Below, in pieces: positions 24,604 to 33,189 of a stretch of 64,000 bases of DNA. Below the pieces are notes generated by a model. It had not been told where the DNA came from. It ran no database searches and saw only the letters and a list, made by a program, of their open reading frames with translations. A program made the position numbers and the translations under genes. Location of the stretch: positions 7,750,001 through 7,814,000 of the forward strand of contig NZ_CP029192.1 in NCBI RefSeq assembly GCF_008642315.1, given 5' to 3'. Position 1 is the stretch's first letter. The number at the start of each line of letters is the position of its first letter. This DNA is from Streptomyces venezuelae (lineage in GTDB: Bacteria; Actinomycetota; Actinomycetes; Streptomycetales; Streptomycetaceae).

Positions 24604-26166
24604 ATGACCGTTGCCGGTGACGACGTGTCCCGGTCCCGGCCCGAGGTCCGTACGCGGTCCGGGTCGCTGCGCGGAAGCCTGGAGGTGGGCGTCGCGGTCT
24701 TCCGCGGCATCCCGTTCGCCGAGCCGCCGGTCGGCGCGCTGCGTTTCGCGGCGCCGCGCGCGGTGCGCGGCTGGAGCGGGGTGCGCGAGGCCGTGGCCTT
24801 CGGACCGCCCCCTCCGCAGGGCGGCCACTTCGGCATGGACGCGCTGGCCAGGGAGACGGTCGGCGAGGACTGGCTGACCGTCAACGTCTGGTCGCCCGAT
24901 CCCGGGCCCGGGGCGGGACTTCCGGTGCTGGTGTGGATCCAGGGCGGCGCCTACACCATCGGCATGTCGGGCCTTCCCGAGTACGACGGCGGCCGCCTGG
25001 CACGGGACGGCGGGGTCGTCGTCGTGACGTTCAACTACCGCGTGGGCCCGGAGGGGTTCGGGCAGATCGAGGGAGCGCCCGCCAACCGGGGCCTGCTCGA
25101 CCAGATCGCCGCCCTGGAGTGGGTGCGCGACCACATCACGGCGTTCGGCGGCGACCCGGACCGGGTCACGGTCTTCGGGCAGTCGGCGGGCGGCGGATCG
25201 GTCGCCGCGCTCCTCGCGGCGCCGGGCGCGGCGGGGCTCTTCGGCAGGGCCGTCGCGCAGAGCGCGCAGGGCACGTTCTTCGCGCCGGAACTCGCCGCCG
25301 ACATCACGGGGGCGTGCGCGGCCGAACTGGGCCTGCGGGCCACGGTGGCGGACCTCTCCGGGGTGGCGCCGCACCGGCTGGCCGCCGCGGGTGACGCGGT
25401 CGGCGCGGAGGCGGCCCGGCACGGCGGGCGCTGGGGGAAGCCCGCCCTCCGGTCGGTCACGTTCTCGCCGGTCGTCGACGGCGCGGCCCTGTCGGTCACC
25501 CCGTGGCAGGCACTGACCGCGGGTGCGGGACGGGACATCGACCTCCTTGTCGGCCACACCCGCCACGAGCAACGGCTCCTCACGGCGCTGGACGGGCTAC
25601 TCGGCCAGGTCGGCGAGGACGTCGCCGCGCAGACCCTCGACGCGTTCGCACCGGGCCCGGACGGCGCCCGCGCCTACCGCGACGCCCACCCGGAAGCGGG
25701 CCCCGACGAGCTCCACGAACTGGTGCTCTCCGACTGGCTCTTCCGTATGCCGACCCTGCACCTCGCGGAGGCGCAGGCAGCCGCGGGCGGCCGCGTCCAC
25801 GCCTACGAACTGACCTGGCCCGCCCCCGGCATGGACGGCGTGCTCGGCGCCTGCCACGGCCTGGACGTGCCCCTGGTCTTCGGCAACCTGGACCGCGGCC
25901 AGCCCGCGGCACTGATCGGCACCGCGCCCGAGGCGGAGGATCTGTCCGCCGCGATGCGCGCCGCGTGGACGTCGTTCGCCGCCCAGGGCGACCCCGGCTG
26001 GCCCGCGTACGACCGCGACCGGCGCCTCGTGCGGCTCTTCGACGCGGCGCCGACCGTCACGGCGTACCCGGAGGAGCGGTCACGCCTGATCTGGCGGGAC
26101 CACGCTTTCCCGGTGCTGCCGCTGCTTCAGCGGGGAAATCCGGAAGGTCAGATCCCCGGCCGGTAG
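24604..26166 (+). CDS. Type-B carboxylesterase/lipase
   Basis: A 520-residue alpha/beta hydrolase without a signal peptide. FRGIPFAEPPVGALRF is the type-B N-terminal signature, and VTVFGQSAGGGSVAALL holds the nucleophile Ser (near residue 198). The catalytic His is probably in GACHGLDVPLVFGN. GEDWLTVNVWSPD and VWIQGGAYTIG form the oxyanion-hole region. Length matches para-nitrobenzyl esterases. The ATG at 24604 is chosen because GGGGGAG lies about 7 bp before it; a GTG two codons earlier is too close. It diverges from ndh. The last 19 bp overlap the convergent VOC gene. Confidence 0.9.
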   Translation: MTVAGDDVSRSRPEVRTRSGSLRGSLEVGVAVFRGIPFAEPPVGALRFAAPRAVRGWSGVREAVAFGPPPPQGGHFGMDALARETVGEDWLTVNVWSPDPGPGAGLPVLVWIQGGAYTIGMSGLPEYDGGRLARDGGVVVVTFNYRVGPEGFGQIEGAPANRGLLDQIAALEWVRDHITAFGGDPDRVTVFGQSAGGGSVAALLAAPGAAGLFGRAVAQSAQGTFFAPELAADITGACAAELGLRATVADLSGVAPHRLAAAGDAVGAEAARHGGRWGKPALRSVTFSPVVDGAALSVTPWQALTAGAGRDIDLLVGHTRHEQRLLTALDGLLGQVGEDVAAQTLDAFAPGPDGARAYRDAHPEAGPDELHELVLSDWLFRMPTLHLAEAQAAAGGRVHAYELTWPAPGMDGVLGACHGLDVPLVFGNLDRGQPAALIGTAPEAEDLSAAMRAAWTSFAAQGDPGWPAYDRDRRLVRLFDAAPTVTAYPEERSRLIWRDHAFPVLPLLQRGNPEGQIPGR

Positions 26167-26540
26167 CGGATCGGATGGTCCTGCGGGACCTCGACGAGAA
26201 CGATCCTGACGCCGTCCGGATCCGCGATCCACATCTCGATGAGCCCCCACGGCTCCCGCACCGGCGGCCGCACCACCTCGACGCCGCGCCCGACCAGCTC
26301 CGCGTGGGCCGCCGCGACGTCCGCGACCTGGAGCCAGAGCTGGAGCCCCGGCGCGGGCGGGGCGTCGGAGCGGCCCGACACCTCCAGGAAACCGCCGCCG
26401 AGGAAGAAGACCGTGCCGCGCTCGGGACCGGTGCCGAACTCGCGGTAGACGGCGAGGCCCAGCGTCTCGCCGTAGAAGACGCGCGAGCGTTCCGGGTCGG
26501 TGGGGCGCAGAAGTGTCCTGCTGCTCAGTACGTGGACCAT
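26148..26540 (-). CDS. VOC-superfamily (glyoxalase/bleomycin-resistance fold) protein
   Basis: A 130-residue protein with two beta-alpha-beta-beta-beta modules: VHVLSSRTLLRPTDPERSRV, FYGETLGLAVYREF, and later LQLWLQVADVAAAHAEL and IADPDGVRIVLVE. These make a metal-binding pocket in VOC enzymes. The N-terminal His (MVHVLSS) and a Glu near residue 53 (GGGFLEVSG) are possible ligands, but the substrate is not evident. VOC proteins include glyoxalases, dioxygenases and drug-binding proteins. It overlaps the carboxylesterase by 19 bp and diverges from a GNAT gene by 80 bp. Confidence 0.85.
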   Translation of the reverse strand: MVHVLSSRTLLRPTDPERSRVFYGETLGLAVYREFGTGPERGTVFFLGGGFLEVSGRSDAPPAPGLQLWLQVADVAAAHAELVGRGVEVVRPPVREPWGLIEMWIADPDGVRIVLVEVPQDHPIRYRPGI

Positions 26541-26620
26541 GCGGCCGCACCATAGTCGCGCGGCGTGGGGTTAGGCTCGACGGCGCCCCAACCCGCGCCA
26601 AGATTCGGAGAGCCAGGTCC

Positions 26621-27172
26621 ATGGACACCGCCCCGCGCCCCACTTCAGGAGAGCTCACTTTCCGCGCCGCCGAAGCCGCCGACGCGGACGCCCTCGTCGC
26701 GCTCATCGAGTCGGCGTACCGAGGAGACGCGAGCCGCGCCGGGTGGACCACCGAGGCCGACCTCCTGGAAGGGCAGCGCACCGACCCGCAGGGCGTCGTC
26801 GACGTCATCGAGTCGCCGACGAGCCGGCTGCTCGCCGTCGAGCGGGACGGCGCGCTCATCGCGTGCTGCCAGCTCGAACACCGCGGCGACCACGCCTACT
26901 TCGGCATGTTCGCCGTCAGCCCGGCGCTGCAGGGCGCCGGCCTCGGCAAGGTGATCATCGCCGAGGCGGAGCGGACGGCACGCGAGATGTGGGACGCCCG
27001 TGAGATGCACATGACCGTGATCTCCGCCCGCGGCGACCTCATCGCCTGGTACGAGCGCCGCGGCTACCGCCGTACGGGAAAGATGACGCCCTTCCCATAC
27101 GGCGACGAGCGCTTCGGCATCCCGCAACGCGACGACCTGGAGTTCGAGCTGCTGGTCAAGGACCTGGCCTAG
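26621..27172 (+). CDS. GNAT-family N-acetyltransferase
   Basis: A 183-residue acetyltransferase. After LTFRAAEAADADALVALI the acetyl-CoA loop appears as FAVSPALQGAGLGKVIIAEA (Q/RxxGxG/A), followed by MTVISARGDLIAWYERRGY, the typical beta-bulge and C-terminal arm. The substrate is unknown. The ATG at 26621 is chosen because GGAG and AGG lie before it and the preceding 36 in-frame residues overlap the promoter region. A TAGGCT -10-like element lies near 26571. It is convergent with the GDPD gene. Confidence 0.87.
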   Translation: MDTAPRPTSGELTFRAAEAADADALVALIESAYRGDASRAGWTTEADLLEGQRTDPQGVVDVIESPTSRLLAVERDGALIACCQLEHRGDHAYFGMFAVSPALQGAGLGKVIIAEAERTAREMWDAREMHMTVISARGDLIAWYERRGYRRTGKMTPFPYGDERFGIPQRDDLEFELLVKDLA

Positions 27173-27194
27173 GCGCCCGGGGGGGCTGGGACCC

Positions 27195-27878
27195 TCAGGC
27201 AGTGAAGCGACCAGTCCGCTTGATCTCGGGATAGTCGGTGGTCGCCCCGTCCAGTTGCAGGGCCCGCACCAGACGCAGATCGTCCTGGGTGTTCACGACC
27301 CAGCCGATGATCCGCAGGTCGGCCTTCTTGGCGCGCTCGACGATCTCCAGCGTCAGGCGCCGGATGTTGAGCACGAGCGTGGTCGCGCCGACGGCGGTGG
27401 CGCGCTCCACGACGTCCGTGCCGTAGCGGCTCGCGACGAGGGCGGTCCGTACACCGGGGACGAGGCGGGCGATCTCGGCGATCGCCTCGTCGTGGAAGGA
27501 GATCACCTCCACCCGCGCGACCAGATCGCGGCTCAGCATGACCTCGGCGAGGGCGCGGGCGGCCGCGACGTCCTTGATCTCGGCCTGCAACGGTGCCTTC
27601 ACCGCGTCCAGGACCTCTTCGAAGACGGGGATGCGCTCGCCGCGGCCCGCGTCGAGCTCCCGCAGCTCGGCGAGGGTCTTCTCGGCGATCGGCCCCTTGC
27701 CGTCGGTCGTACGGGCCACGTCGGCGTCGTGCATGACGACGAGCGCGCCGTCCTTGCTCAGATGCAGATCGAGCTCGATGAGGTCGAGGCCCGCCGCTTG
27801 CGCGGCGACGAAGGAACGCAGGGTGTTCTCGGGCTCGACGCCCATGACCCCACGATGACCGATGGTGAGGAAGTTCAA
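27195..27878 (-). CDS. Glycerophosphodiester phosphodiesterase (GDPD family)
   Basis: A 227-residue TIM-barrel protein. The family start LTIGHRG holds the catalytic His, followed by EPENTLRSF, LIELDLHLSKDGALVVMHD with the metal-binding Glu/Asp and second His, and the C-terminal GWVVNTQDDLRLV. It hydrolyses glycerophosphodiesters to glycerol-3-phosphate and alcohol. No signal peptide is present, so it is cytoplasmic. I place the start at TTG 27878, giving the usual NFLTIGHRG N-terminus; an upstream GTG/ATG adds 20 non-conserved residues and cannot be ruled out. A tiny membrane-protein gene lies upstream on the same strand. Confidence 0.85.
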   Translation of the reverse strand: MNFLTIGHRGVMGVEPENTLRSFVAAQAAGLDLIELDLHLSKDGALVVMHDADVARTTDGKGPIAEKTLAELRELDAGRGERIPVFEEVLDAVKAPLQAEIKDVAAARALAEVMLSRDLVARVEVISFHDEAIAEIARLVPGVRTALVASRYGTDVVERATAVGATTLVLNIRRLTLEIVERAKKADLRIIGWVVNTQDDLRLVRALQLDGATTDYPEIKRTGRFTA

Positions 27879-27947
27879 GATCCACTCGCTTCCGTCGACG
27901 GAGGCTCGGCGACCGCACGGCCGGGGAGCCGCGCGCAATGTCGCAGC

Positions 27948-28073
27948 CTAATGGCCCGCCTCGGTGAAGGAACCGTGTGGACGGGGGTCGGTGGCCTCCT
28001 CGGATCTGGTCCCCGCGATCCCCAGGAGCAGACCGGTGATCAGGGCGGCGACAAGGACGGCACGGGTGCTCAC
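27948..28073 (-). CDS. Small single-TM protein (41 residues)
   Basis: On the reverse strand GTG at 28073 opens a 41-codon frame ending TAG at 27948. It reads MSTRAVLVAALITGLLLGI, a strong TM helix or signal anchor, then a polar tail GTRSEEATDPRPHGS. GGAG lies about 10 bp upstream. Codon third positions are G/C-rich as in neighbouring genes. It sits 70 bp upstream of the GDPD gene on the same strand. I recognise no family; small single-TM proteins of this kind are common but often unannotated. Confidence 0.45.
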   Translation of the reverse strand: MSTRAVLVAALITGLLLGIAGTRSEEATDPRPHGSFTEAGH

Positions 28074-28152
28074 GGGTGCGCTGCTCCGAACGGAGGGGGG
28101 ACGGCTGACCCCCTCCGTCCTACCGGCGGCACCCCCACCCGGGCGAGCCGCG

Positions 28153-28875
28153 TCACCCGGGCGTGGGCGAGTCCTTCACGTATTGACCGGGTGGCAGCGG
28201 AGGTTGACCGGGGGACGGTGGAACGCCCCCGCCCCCGCCTCTGCCCTCGCCCTCTCCCCGCGCCTCCAGCTCGGACAGGTCGGTGAGCATCGCCTCGGCC
28301 AGTTCCACCTCCGCCTCCAGGCGCCGCTCGCTCCAGCGCAGTGCGACCTGCGGATGCGACCACGCCTTTGCCCCGTCCGCGCCGTCCACCCGCGCGAGCG
28401 CGTCCCTGACCTCCGTCAGCTCGCCCCTGGTCCGCGCGATGTGTTCGGCCACCAGGCCCCGGAGCCGGCCCGGGTCCGTGAGGTGGCCGAGCCAGATCCG
28501 CAGCAGCAGGGGGTGCTTGAGGACGGGCGGGCCGGCGTCCCGGCCGCCGTCGGCCCAGGCGGTCAGCGCGGCGCGGCCCTCGTCGGTGATGGCGTACGCC
28601 CGCTTCGTACGGGGCTCCTCGGGGCCCGAGCGGCGCGACGTGGCGTAACCGAGTGTTTCGAGGCGGCGCAGTTCGGCGTAGATCTGGCTGATGGCGGGCG
28701 ACCAGTAGAAGAAGCGGAGGGAGGCGTCCGCCCACTTCTTCAGCTCGTACCCGGTCCGCTCGCCGGGAAAGGAGAGCAGCCCGAGGACGGCCCACGCGGT
28801 CGGCGGCAACTCGGCACCCCCGTCAGTCGAGGCGCTGCCGCCGTGCTGCTGCGAGGTGGTTCGACGCGCGGCCAT
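28153..28875 (-). CDS. PadR-family transcriptional regulator
   Basis: A 240-residue regulator. The PadR winged helix reads PTAWAVLGLLSFPGERTGYEL, ADASLRFFYWSPAISQIYAEL and a wing GYATSRRSGPEEPRTKRAY, with ITDEGRAAL closing it. The C-terminal domain (PadR-C) is helical, followed by a Gly/Pro-rich tail. PadR proteins respond to phenolic acids or control efflux pumps and secondary metabolism. The start is not certain: ATGs at 28884 and 28875 are three codons apart and neither has a good ribosome site. A multi-drug transporter is not adjacent, so the target is unknown. The upstream gene is the PAP2-kinase fusion on the same strand. Confidence 0.88.
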   Translation of the reverse strand: MAARRTTSQQHGGSASTDGGAELPPTAWAVLGLLSFPGERTGYELKKWADASLRFFYWSPAISQIYAELRRLETLGYATSRRSGPEEPRTKRAYAITDEGRAALTAWADGGRDAGPPVLKHPLLLRIWLGHLTDPGRLRGLVAEHIARTRGELTEVRDALARVDGADGAKAWSHPQVALRWSERRLEAEVELAEAMLTDLSELEARGEGEGRGGGGGVPPSPGQPPLPPGQYVKDSPTPG

Positions 28876-28957
28876 AGGGCGCATTGAAGTGAAGGGGACG
28901 GGGCGGGCGCAAGGGGTGGGTCCGCGCCGGTGGGCGAGGTGGCCCCGGCACCTCCCC

Positions 28958-28985
28958 GGCCGGCGAGGGGGTCAGCCCGCCGGCC
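28958..28985 (-). terminator. Hairpin spanning the stop codon of the PAP2-kinase gene
   Basis: GGCCGGCG (28958-28965) and CGCCGGCC (28978-28985) pair around a 12-nt loop that holds the TGA of the gene ending at 28972. Read on the reverse strand it would end that transcript. A similar hairpin overlaps a stop codon at 46033-46057. Confidence 0.4.
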
Positions 28986-30525
28986 TCCGCTTCGGCTGAC
29001 GGTTCGCCGCCAGCGTCAGGGTGCGGGCCCGCTGGGCGATCTCGTCGAGCTGCGCCGCCGGGCTGTAGACCGTCAGCGCGGAACGCAGCTTGTCGAGGAG
29101 CAGGGCGTCCGGGGTCGGCGCGGTCTCGCCGTCGTACGCGAGCCCCGTCACGTCATCGAGACCGCTGAGCCGCAACTCCTCGACGCGCTCGGAGCGGAAC
29201 ACCCGCGAGCGCCGCAGCGCACCGCCCAGCGCGGACAGGGCGACGCGCGTCCGGGCGAGCGGCGCCTCCGCGTCGACCGTGCGGATGTCGAGGAGACCGT
29301 CGTCCAGGCGCGGCCGGTGCGTGAGGGCGAGGCCGTCCGGCACGTACTGGCCGTTGCCCGCGAACAGCAGCCACAGCACGCGGTCGTGCCCGTCGAGCCG
29401 GATCCGCAGCGGGGCCGCGGTCCGCAACACCTCGACGAACGACACGGCCGCCGCGGGCCACTTGCCGATGCGACCCTCCAACTTCTCGCGCTTGCGCACG
29501 AGTTCCGGATAGATGCCGATGCTGAACGTGTTGACGAACCCCGCGACCTCCTTGCCCTCTCCGTCGCGCACCATCGCCAGATCGACGCGCACCGCCTCGC
29601 CGCGCGCGACGGCGTGCGCGGTGTCCTCGAAGGTGGGCGTGCCCACGTCCAGGGCGAAGTGGTTCAAGGTGCCGCCGGGGAAGACCGCGAGCGCGAGCCC
29701 CGCCGCGGCGGCGCGCCGGGCCGTCGCGTTCACCGTGCCGTCCCCGCCGCACACGCCGAGCACCCCGGCCGCCCCGGAGGCCCGCGCCACCGCCTCGTCG
29801 AGGATCTCGTCGAGGTCGTCACCCGGACCGCACGACAGGACCTCGGCCTTCGGCAGGAGCAGCTCCAGATGCTCGCCCGCGGGCAGCCGCCCCGGAACCC
29901 CTTTCCCAGAACCGGAGTTGAGGACGACGACGAGCCCCTCGCCCTCAGGCAGCGCGGGCGCCTTCACCCGGGTGCGACGGAACTGCGCGGGCGAGGGATG
30001 CGGCGCCCACCAGTAGCAGGTCACCGCGGCCGCCGCCGCGCCGAGGGCGCAGCCCGCGAGGACGTCACCGGGGTAGTGCACCCCCACGTACACCCGGGAG
30101 AACGCCACGGCCGCGGCGACCGGCGCGAGCAGCGCGCCGTACCGGGGCGCCTCCAGCGCCACCCCCACCGCGAACGCCGCCGCCGACGCGGCGTGCCCGG
30201 ACGGGAACGAGGACGTCCACGGCGTCTTGGAGAGGCGTCGCATGGCGGGCACGGCGGTGAGGACGGGGCGACGTCGGCGTACGGCGTACTTGGCCACCGC
30301 GTTCGTCGTCACCGAGGCCAGCGCGAGGGCGCCCACCCCGCGCCGTGCGGCACGCCGGGCCGCGGGGCCGCCGACGACCGCGAGGGCGGCCGCCGTGCCG
30401 AACCAGAGCCGCCCGTGGTTCGCCGCCCTGCTCAGCGGTGGCAGCACCTGCTCCGCGCCCGGCAGCCGCGCCGACGCCACCTGTTCGAACCAGCGCCGGT
30501 CGATGCTCCCGATGCGTCGTTTCAT
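28972..30525 (-). CDS. PAP2 phosphatase fused to a diacylglycerol kinase-type lipid kinase
   Basis: A 517-residue two-domain protein. Residues about 20-190 are a PAP2 membrane phosphatase: KYAVRRRRPVL (motif 1), SSFPSGHAASAAA (motif 2), FSRVYVGVHYPGDVLAG (motif 3). From about 220 a DAGK catalytic domain follows: VVVLNSGSGKG, LGVCGGDGTVNATARR, LAVFPGGTLNHFALD, and a C-terminal part with GNGQYVPDGLALTHRPRLDDG. One domain removes and the other adds lipid phosphates, so the fusion could interconvert phosphatidate-like lipids or cycle undecaprenol phosphate. The start at 30525 gives the MKRRIG N-terminus; earlier in-frame codons lie over the promoter. Confidence 0.87.
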   Translation of the reverse strand: MKRRIGSIDRRWFEQVASARLPGAEQVLPPLSRAANHGRLWFGTAAALAVVGGPAARRAARRGVGALALASVTTNAVAKYAVRRRRPVLTAVPAMRRLSKTPWTSSFPSGHAASAAAFAVGVALEAPRYGALLAPVAAAVAFSRVYVGVHYPGDVLAGCALGAAAAAVTCYWWAPHPSPAQFRRTRVKAPALPEGEGLVVVLNSGSGKGVPGRLPAGEHLELLLPKAEVLSCGPGDDLDEILDEAVARASGAAGVLGVCGGDGTVNATARRAAAAGLALAVFPGGTLNHFALDVGTPTFEDTAHAVARGEAVRVDLAMVRDGEGKEVAGFVNTFSIGIYPELVRKREKLEGRIGKWPAAAVSFVEVLRTAAPLRIRLDGHDRVLWLLFAGNGQYVPDGLALTHRPRLDDGLLDIRTVDAEAPLARTRVALSALGGALRRSRVFRSERVEELRLSGLDDVTGLAYDGETAPTPDALLLDKLRSALTVYSPAAQLDEIAQRARTLTLAANRQPKRRPAG

Positions 30526-30646
30526 GGGCTCACTCGAACAGGGCGACACGGCGAAGGCCCGTGATGCTCGTCCGAACGGGGCAGTTGGTTCAGTCTTGGG
30601 AGCGGCCCCCGACCGCCGGGCGGCACCCGACCGGACGGAGCACCGC

Positions 30647-31021
30647 ATGACGCCGCGACGCCGCCTCGACGTGCAGGTCAAGCGGGTCTACGACGAGGTG
30701 TCGCCCGACGACGGCACGCGCGTCCTCGTCGACAGGCTGTGGCCGCGCGGGCTGTCCAAGGACAAGGCGCGGCTCGACGCGTGGGACAAGGAGATCGCTC
30801 CGTCGAACGAGCTGCGCCGCTGGTACGACCACGATCCCGAGCGCTTCGAGGAGTTCGCCGAGCGCTACCGCCACGAGCTCGCCGACGAGGAACGGTCCAC
30901 CGAGCTCGACCGGCTGCGGACCCTCGCCCACGAAGGCCGGCTCACCCTCCTGACGGCCACGAAGGACCTTCCGCACGGGCACGTACGCGTGCTCGTCGCC
31001 GCATTGGAGTCAAAGGGGTAA
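30647..31021 (+). CDS. DUF488-family protein
   Basis: A 124-residue soluble protein with the DUF488 signature DRLWPRGLSKDKARLDAW followed by DKEIAPSNELRRWYDHDP, and a C-terminal part LTLLTATKDLPHGHVRV. The family is widespread, small and uncharacterised in biochemical terms; it has conserved Arg, Lys and Trp but no defined activity. The ATG at 30647 has GGAG at the right distance; longer readings overlap the promoter of the divergent lipid phosphatase-kinase gene. It is followed on the same strand by an SDR gene 108 bp on, with a short tandem duplication between. Confidence 0.85.
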   Translation: MTPRRRLDVQVKRVYDEVSPDDGTRVLVDRLWPRGLSKDKARLDAWDKEIAPSNELRRWYDHDPERFEEFAERYRHELADEERSTELDRLRTLAHEGRLTLLTATKDLPHGHVRVLVAALESKG

Positions 31022-31080
31022 ACAGGAGGACGCAGGACAACAGAGGGCAGGGGGAGTGGCGCAGGCAGGCCACCCACGTC

Positions 31081-31108
31081 ACAGGGCAGGACAGACAGGG
31101 CAGGACAG
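31081..31108 (+). repeat. Tandem duplication of a 14-bp unit
   Basis: ACAGGGCAGGACAG occurs twice, at 31081-31094 and 31095-31108, directly upstream of the AGGAGG site of the SDR gene. It looks like a slippage duplication in the 5' untranslated region. Confidence 0.8.
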
Positions 31109-31129
31109 GAACTCCAGGAGGTACACACC

Positions 31130-31924
31130 GTGCTCGTCGACCTTTCCGGCAAGACCGCGCTCGTCACCGGCTCGACCCAGGGAATCGGCGCGGCGATCGC
31201 CGTCGGCCTGGCGCGGGCGGGCGCCGAGGTCGCGGTCAACGGGCGGTCCCGCGACTCCGTGGACGCGGCCGTCGACCGGCTCAAGGGTGAGTGCGACGGC
31301 GCCGGGTTCCTCGCGGCGCCGGGCGACATCTCCACGGACGAGGGCGCGCGGCAGGTCTTCGAGGCCGTGCCGCGGGCGGACATCCTCGTCAACAACCTCG
31401 GCATCTTCGGCGCAGAGCCCGCCCTCGGCATCACCGACGACGAATGGCGCCGCTACTTCGAGGTCAACGTACTGACCGCCGTGCGGATGATCCGCCACTA
31501 CCTGCCGGGCATGAAGGACCGCTCCTGGGGCCGCGTCCTGAACATCGCCAGCGACTCGGCGCTCGTCACGCCCGCGGAGATGATCCACTACGGCATGTCG
31601 AAGACCGCGCTGCTCGCCGTGTCGCGGGGCTTCGCGAAGGAGGCGGCGGGGTCCGGCGTCACCGTCAACTCCGTGATCGCGGGCCCGACGCACACCGGCG
31701 GCGTGGAGGACTTCGTCTACGAACTGGTCGACCGCGCGCTGCCGTGGGACGAGGCCCAGCGGACGTTCATGACCGAGCACCGCCCCCAGTCCCTGATCCA
31801 GCGCCTCATCGAGCCGGAGGAGATCGCGAACATGGTCGTCTACCTCAGCTCCCCACTGGCATCCGCGACGACGGGCGGCGCGGTGCGGGTGGACGGCGGT
31901 TACGTGGACTCGATCGTTCCGTAG
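31130..31924 (+). CDS. Short-chain dehydrogenase/reductase (SDR)
   Basis: A 264-residue classical SDR. Cofactor binding: ALVTGSTQGIGAAIAVGL. The NNLG motif (usually NNAG) is in ILVNNLGIFG. The catalytic Ser, Tyr and Lys are in NIASDSALVTPAE and IHYGMSKTALL. The C-terminus VRVDGGYVDSIV is the usual SDR end. An Arg in VNGRSRDS after the second beta strand suggests NADP(H). The substrate is unknown. The GTG start has AGGAGG upstream. It stands convergent with an ArsR-like regulator. Confidence 0.9.
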   Translation: MLVDLSGKTALVTGSTQGIGAAIAVGLARAGAEVAVNGRSRDSVDAAVDRLKGECDGAGFLAAPGDISTDEGARQVFEAVPRADILVNNLGIFGAEPALGITDDEWRRYFEVNVLTAVRMIRHYLPGMKDRSWGRVLNIASDSALVTPAEMIHYGMSKTALLAVSRGFAKEAAGSGVTVNSVIAGPTHTGGVEDFVYELVDRALPWDEAQRTFMTEHRPQSLIQRLIEPEEIANMVVYLSSPLASATTGGAVRVDGGYVDSIVP

Positions 31925-31948
31925 GGCGGGCGCCCGGTGGTGTGTCGT

Positions 31949-32962
31949 TCAGCCGCCTCGCGGAGCATCGAGGAGGTTCGCGCCGAGGGCCGTCAGCGTG
32001 TGCAGGACCGTGTTGCGGTGCCGGGCCGTCCGGACGAGGCCGGCACCGCGCAGTGTGGCGGCGTGTCTGCTCGCGGTGGGAGGTGCGGTGCCGGACAAGC
32101 GGGCGAGCTCATTCGTGGAGCAGCCCGGGTGCTCCCCGATGGAGGTCAGCACCGCGGCGCGGGTGTGGCCCAGGAGCGCAGCCAGCGACGACGACCCCGC
32201 GCCGCGGTCATGCGCGGGCGGTGGTGGACACGCGATGAACGATGCCGCGTCCGACGGGCTGTTGGCCGGGTACGTCAGCACCGGCTGCGGTTGGCAGGCG
32301 GTGCAGACGGCCGACCATCGCGGCGCGAAATAGCTCGGGACGAGCAGCAGCCCGCGCCCCTCGAGGTGCAGGTCGCCTTCGAGGCCGGAGGCCAGTGCGA
32401 CGTCGAGGACGGGAGCGCTCCAGCGCATGCAGCGGGGGTTCGCGACGGTGAGGAGGTGCTCCAGGCCGCCGGCCAGCGCCTGTCGGGTTCTCATCCCGGC
32501 CTCGGCCGTGGCATTGCTGGTGATCCGCTGCCAGTGAGGTGAGAGGAGCACACGGTACGTGTGGTCCAGGCTGTCGCACAGCTGCTGGAACAGGTCGCGG
32601 TCGTCGGCGAGATGCCGTGTCCAGGAGGGCAGGGGCCGGTCGGCCGCGGCCTGGGCGAGATCGTCGCGGATTCGTGCGCGCGGCGTGGCACGCACCCGTT
32701 CCAGGACCTCTTCCGGGGACCCCGCCTCGGCGCGCGTCAGGAAGTCGGGCGCCCAGCGGCGGGTCCGGATCAGCTCGAGGACCATCGCGGCGTCGGGGCG
32801 CAGGCCGGCCAGGGCATGGCGGCGCCAGGCCCTGAAGCGCACGCCGTGGCCGGGCTCCTGAAGGGTGCGTACTGCCGCGCCCAGTTCCATCAGCGGCAGC
32901 GAGCGGGGCCAGACCCGGGTCCGCGCCAGATCCTCGACCGTGAAGTGAATGCGGTACACCAT
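31949..32962 (-). CDS. ArsR-like winged-helix regulator with large N-terminal domain (DUF5937 type)
   Basis: A 337-residue regulator. The N-terminal 240 residues start with VYRIHFTVEDLARTRV, the conserved opening of DUF5937-type actinobacterial regulators, and are helical. LVPSYFAPRWSAVCTACQPQP contains two cysteines. The C-terminal about 75 residues are a winged helix of ArsR type: LAALLGHTRAAVLTSIGEHP, STNELARLSGTAPPTASRH, LRGAGLVRTARHRNTVLHTL. The ATG at 32962 follows GGGAG. It diverges from an epoxide-hydrolase-like gene across 227 bp containing a 15-bp palindrome, so it probably represses that gene. Confidence 0.82.
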   Translation of the reverse strand: MVYRIHFTVEDLARTRVWPRSLPLMELGAAVRTLQEPGHGVRFRAWRRHALAGLRPDAAMVLELIRTRRWAPDFLTRAEAGSPEEVLERVRATPRARIRDDLAQAAADRPLPSWTRHLADDRDLFQQLCDSLDHTYRVLLSPHWQRITSNATAEAGMRTRQALAGGLEHLLTVANPRCMRWSAPVLDVALASGLEGDLHLEGRGLLLVPSYFAPRWSAVCTACQPQPVLTYPANSPSDAASFIACPPPPAHDRGAGSSSLAALLGHTRAAVLTSIGEHPGCSTNELARLSGTAPPTASRHAATLRGAGLVRTARHRNTVLHTLTALGANLLDAPRGG

Positions 32963-33104
32963 GACTCGACTCCCGCCCCCGTCTGCCGCAGTCCGTACCG
33001 ATCCTCCGGGAAGTGCCGGGGCCCGACCAGGCCGAATCGCGCCGACCGGCGCCCCGTCCCGGCTGCCCGACTCGGCGCCCAGGGCCGGGCGCCGCCCCGG
33101 CCGT

Positions 33105-33119
33105 TTGCCGGAACGGCAA
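33105..33119. promoter_or_regulatory. Palindrome upstream of the epoxide-hydrolase-like gene
   Basis: TTGCCG (33105-33110), GAA, CGGCAA (33114-33119): a perfect dyad with 6-bp arms, 71 bp before the ATG at 33190. It lies between divergent regulator and hydrolase genes, fitting an operator for the regulator at 31949-32962. Confidence 0.5.
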
Positions 33120-33189
33120 CGAACATCGTCCCGCCGCGGACGCGCGCCGCATGCTCGGGGCACGTCGTCGCCCGAGCCCAGGAGTGCCC

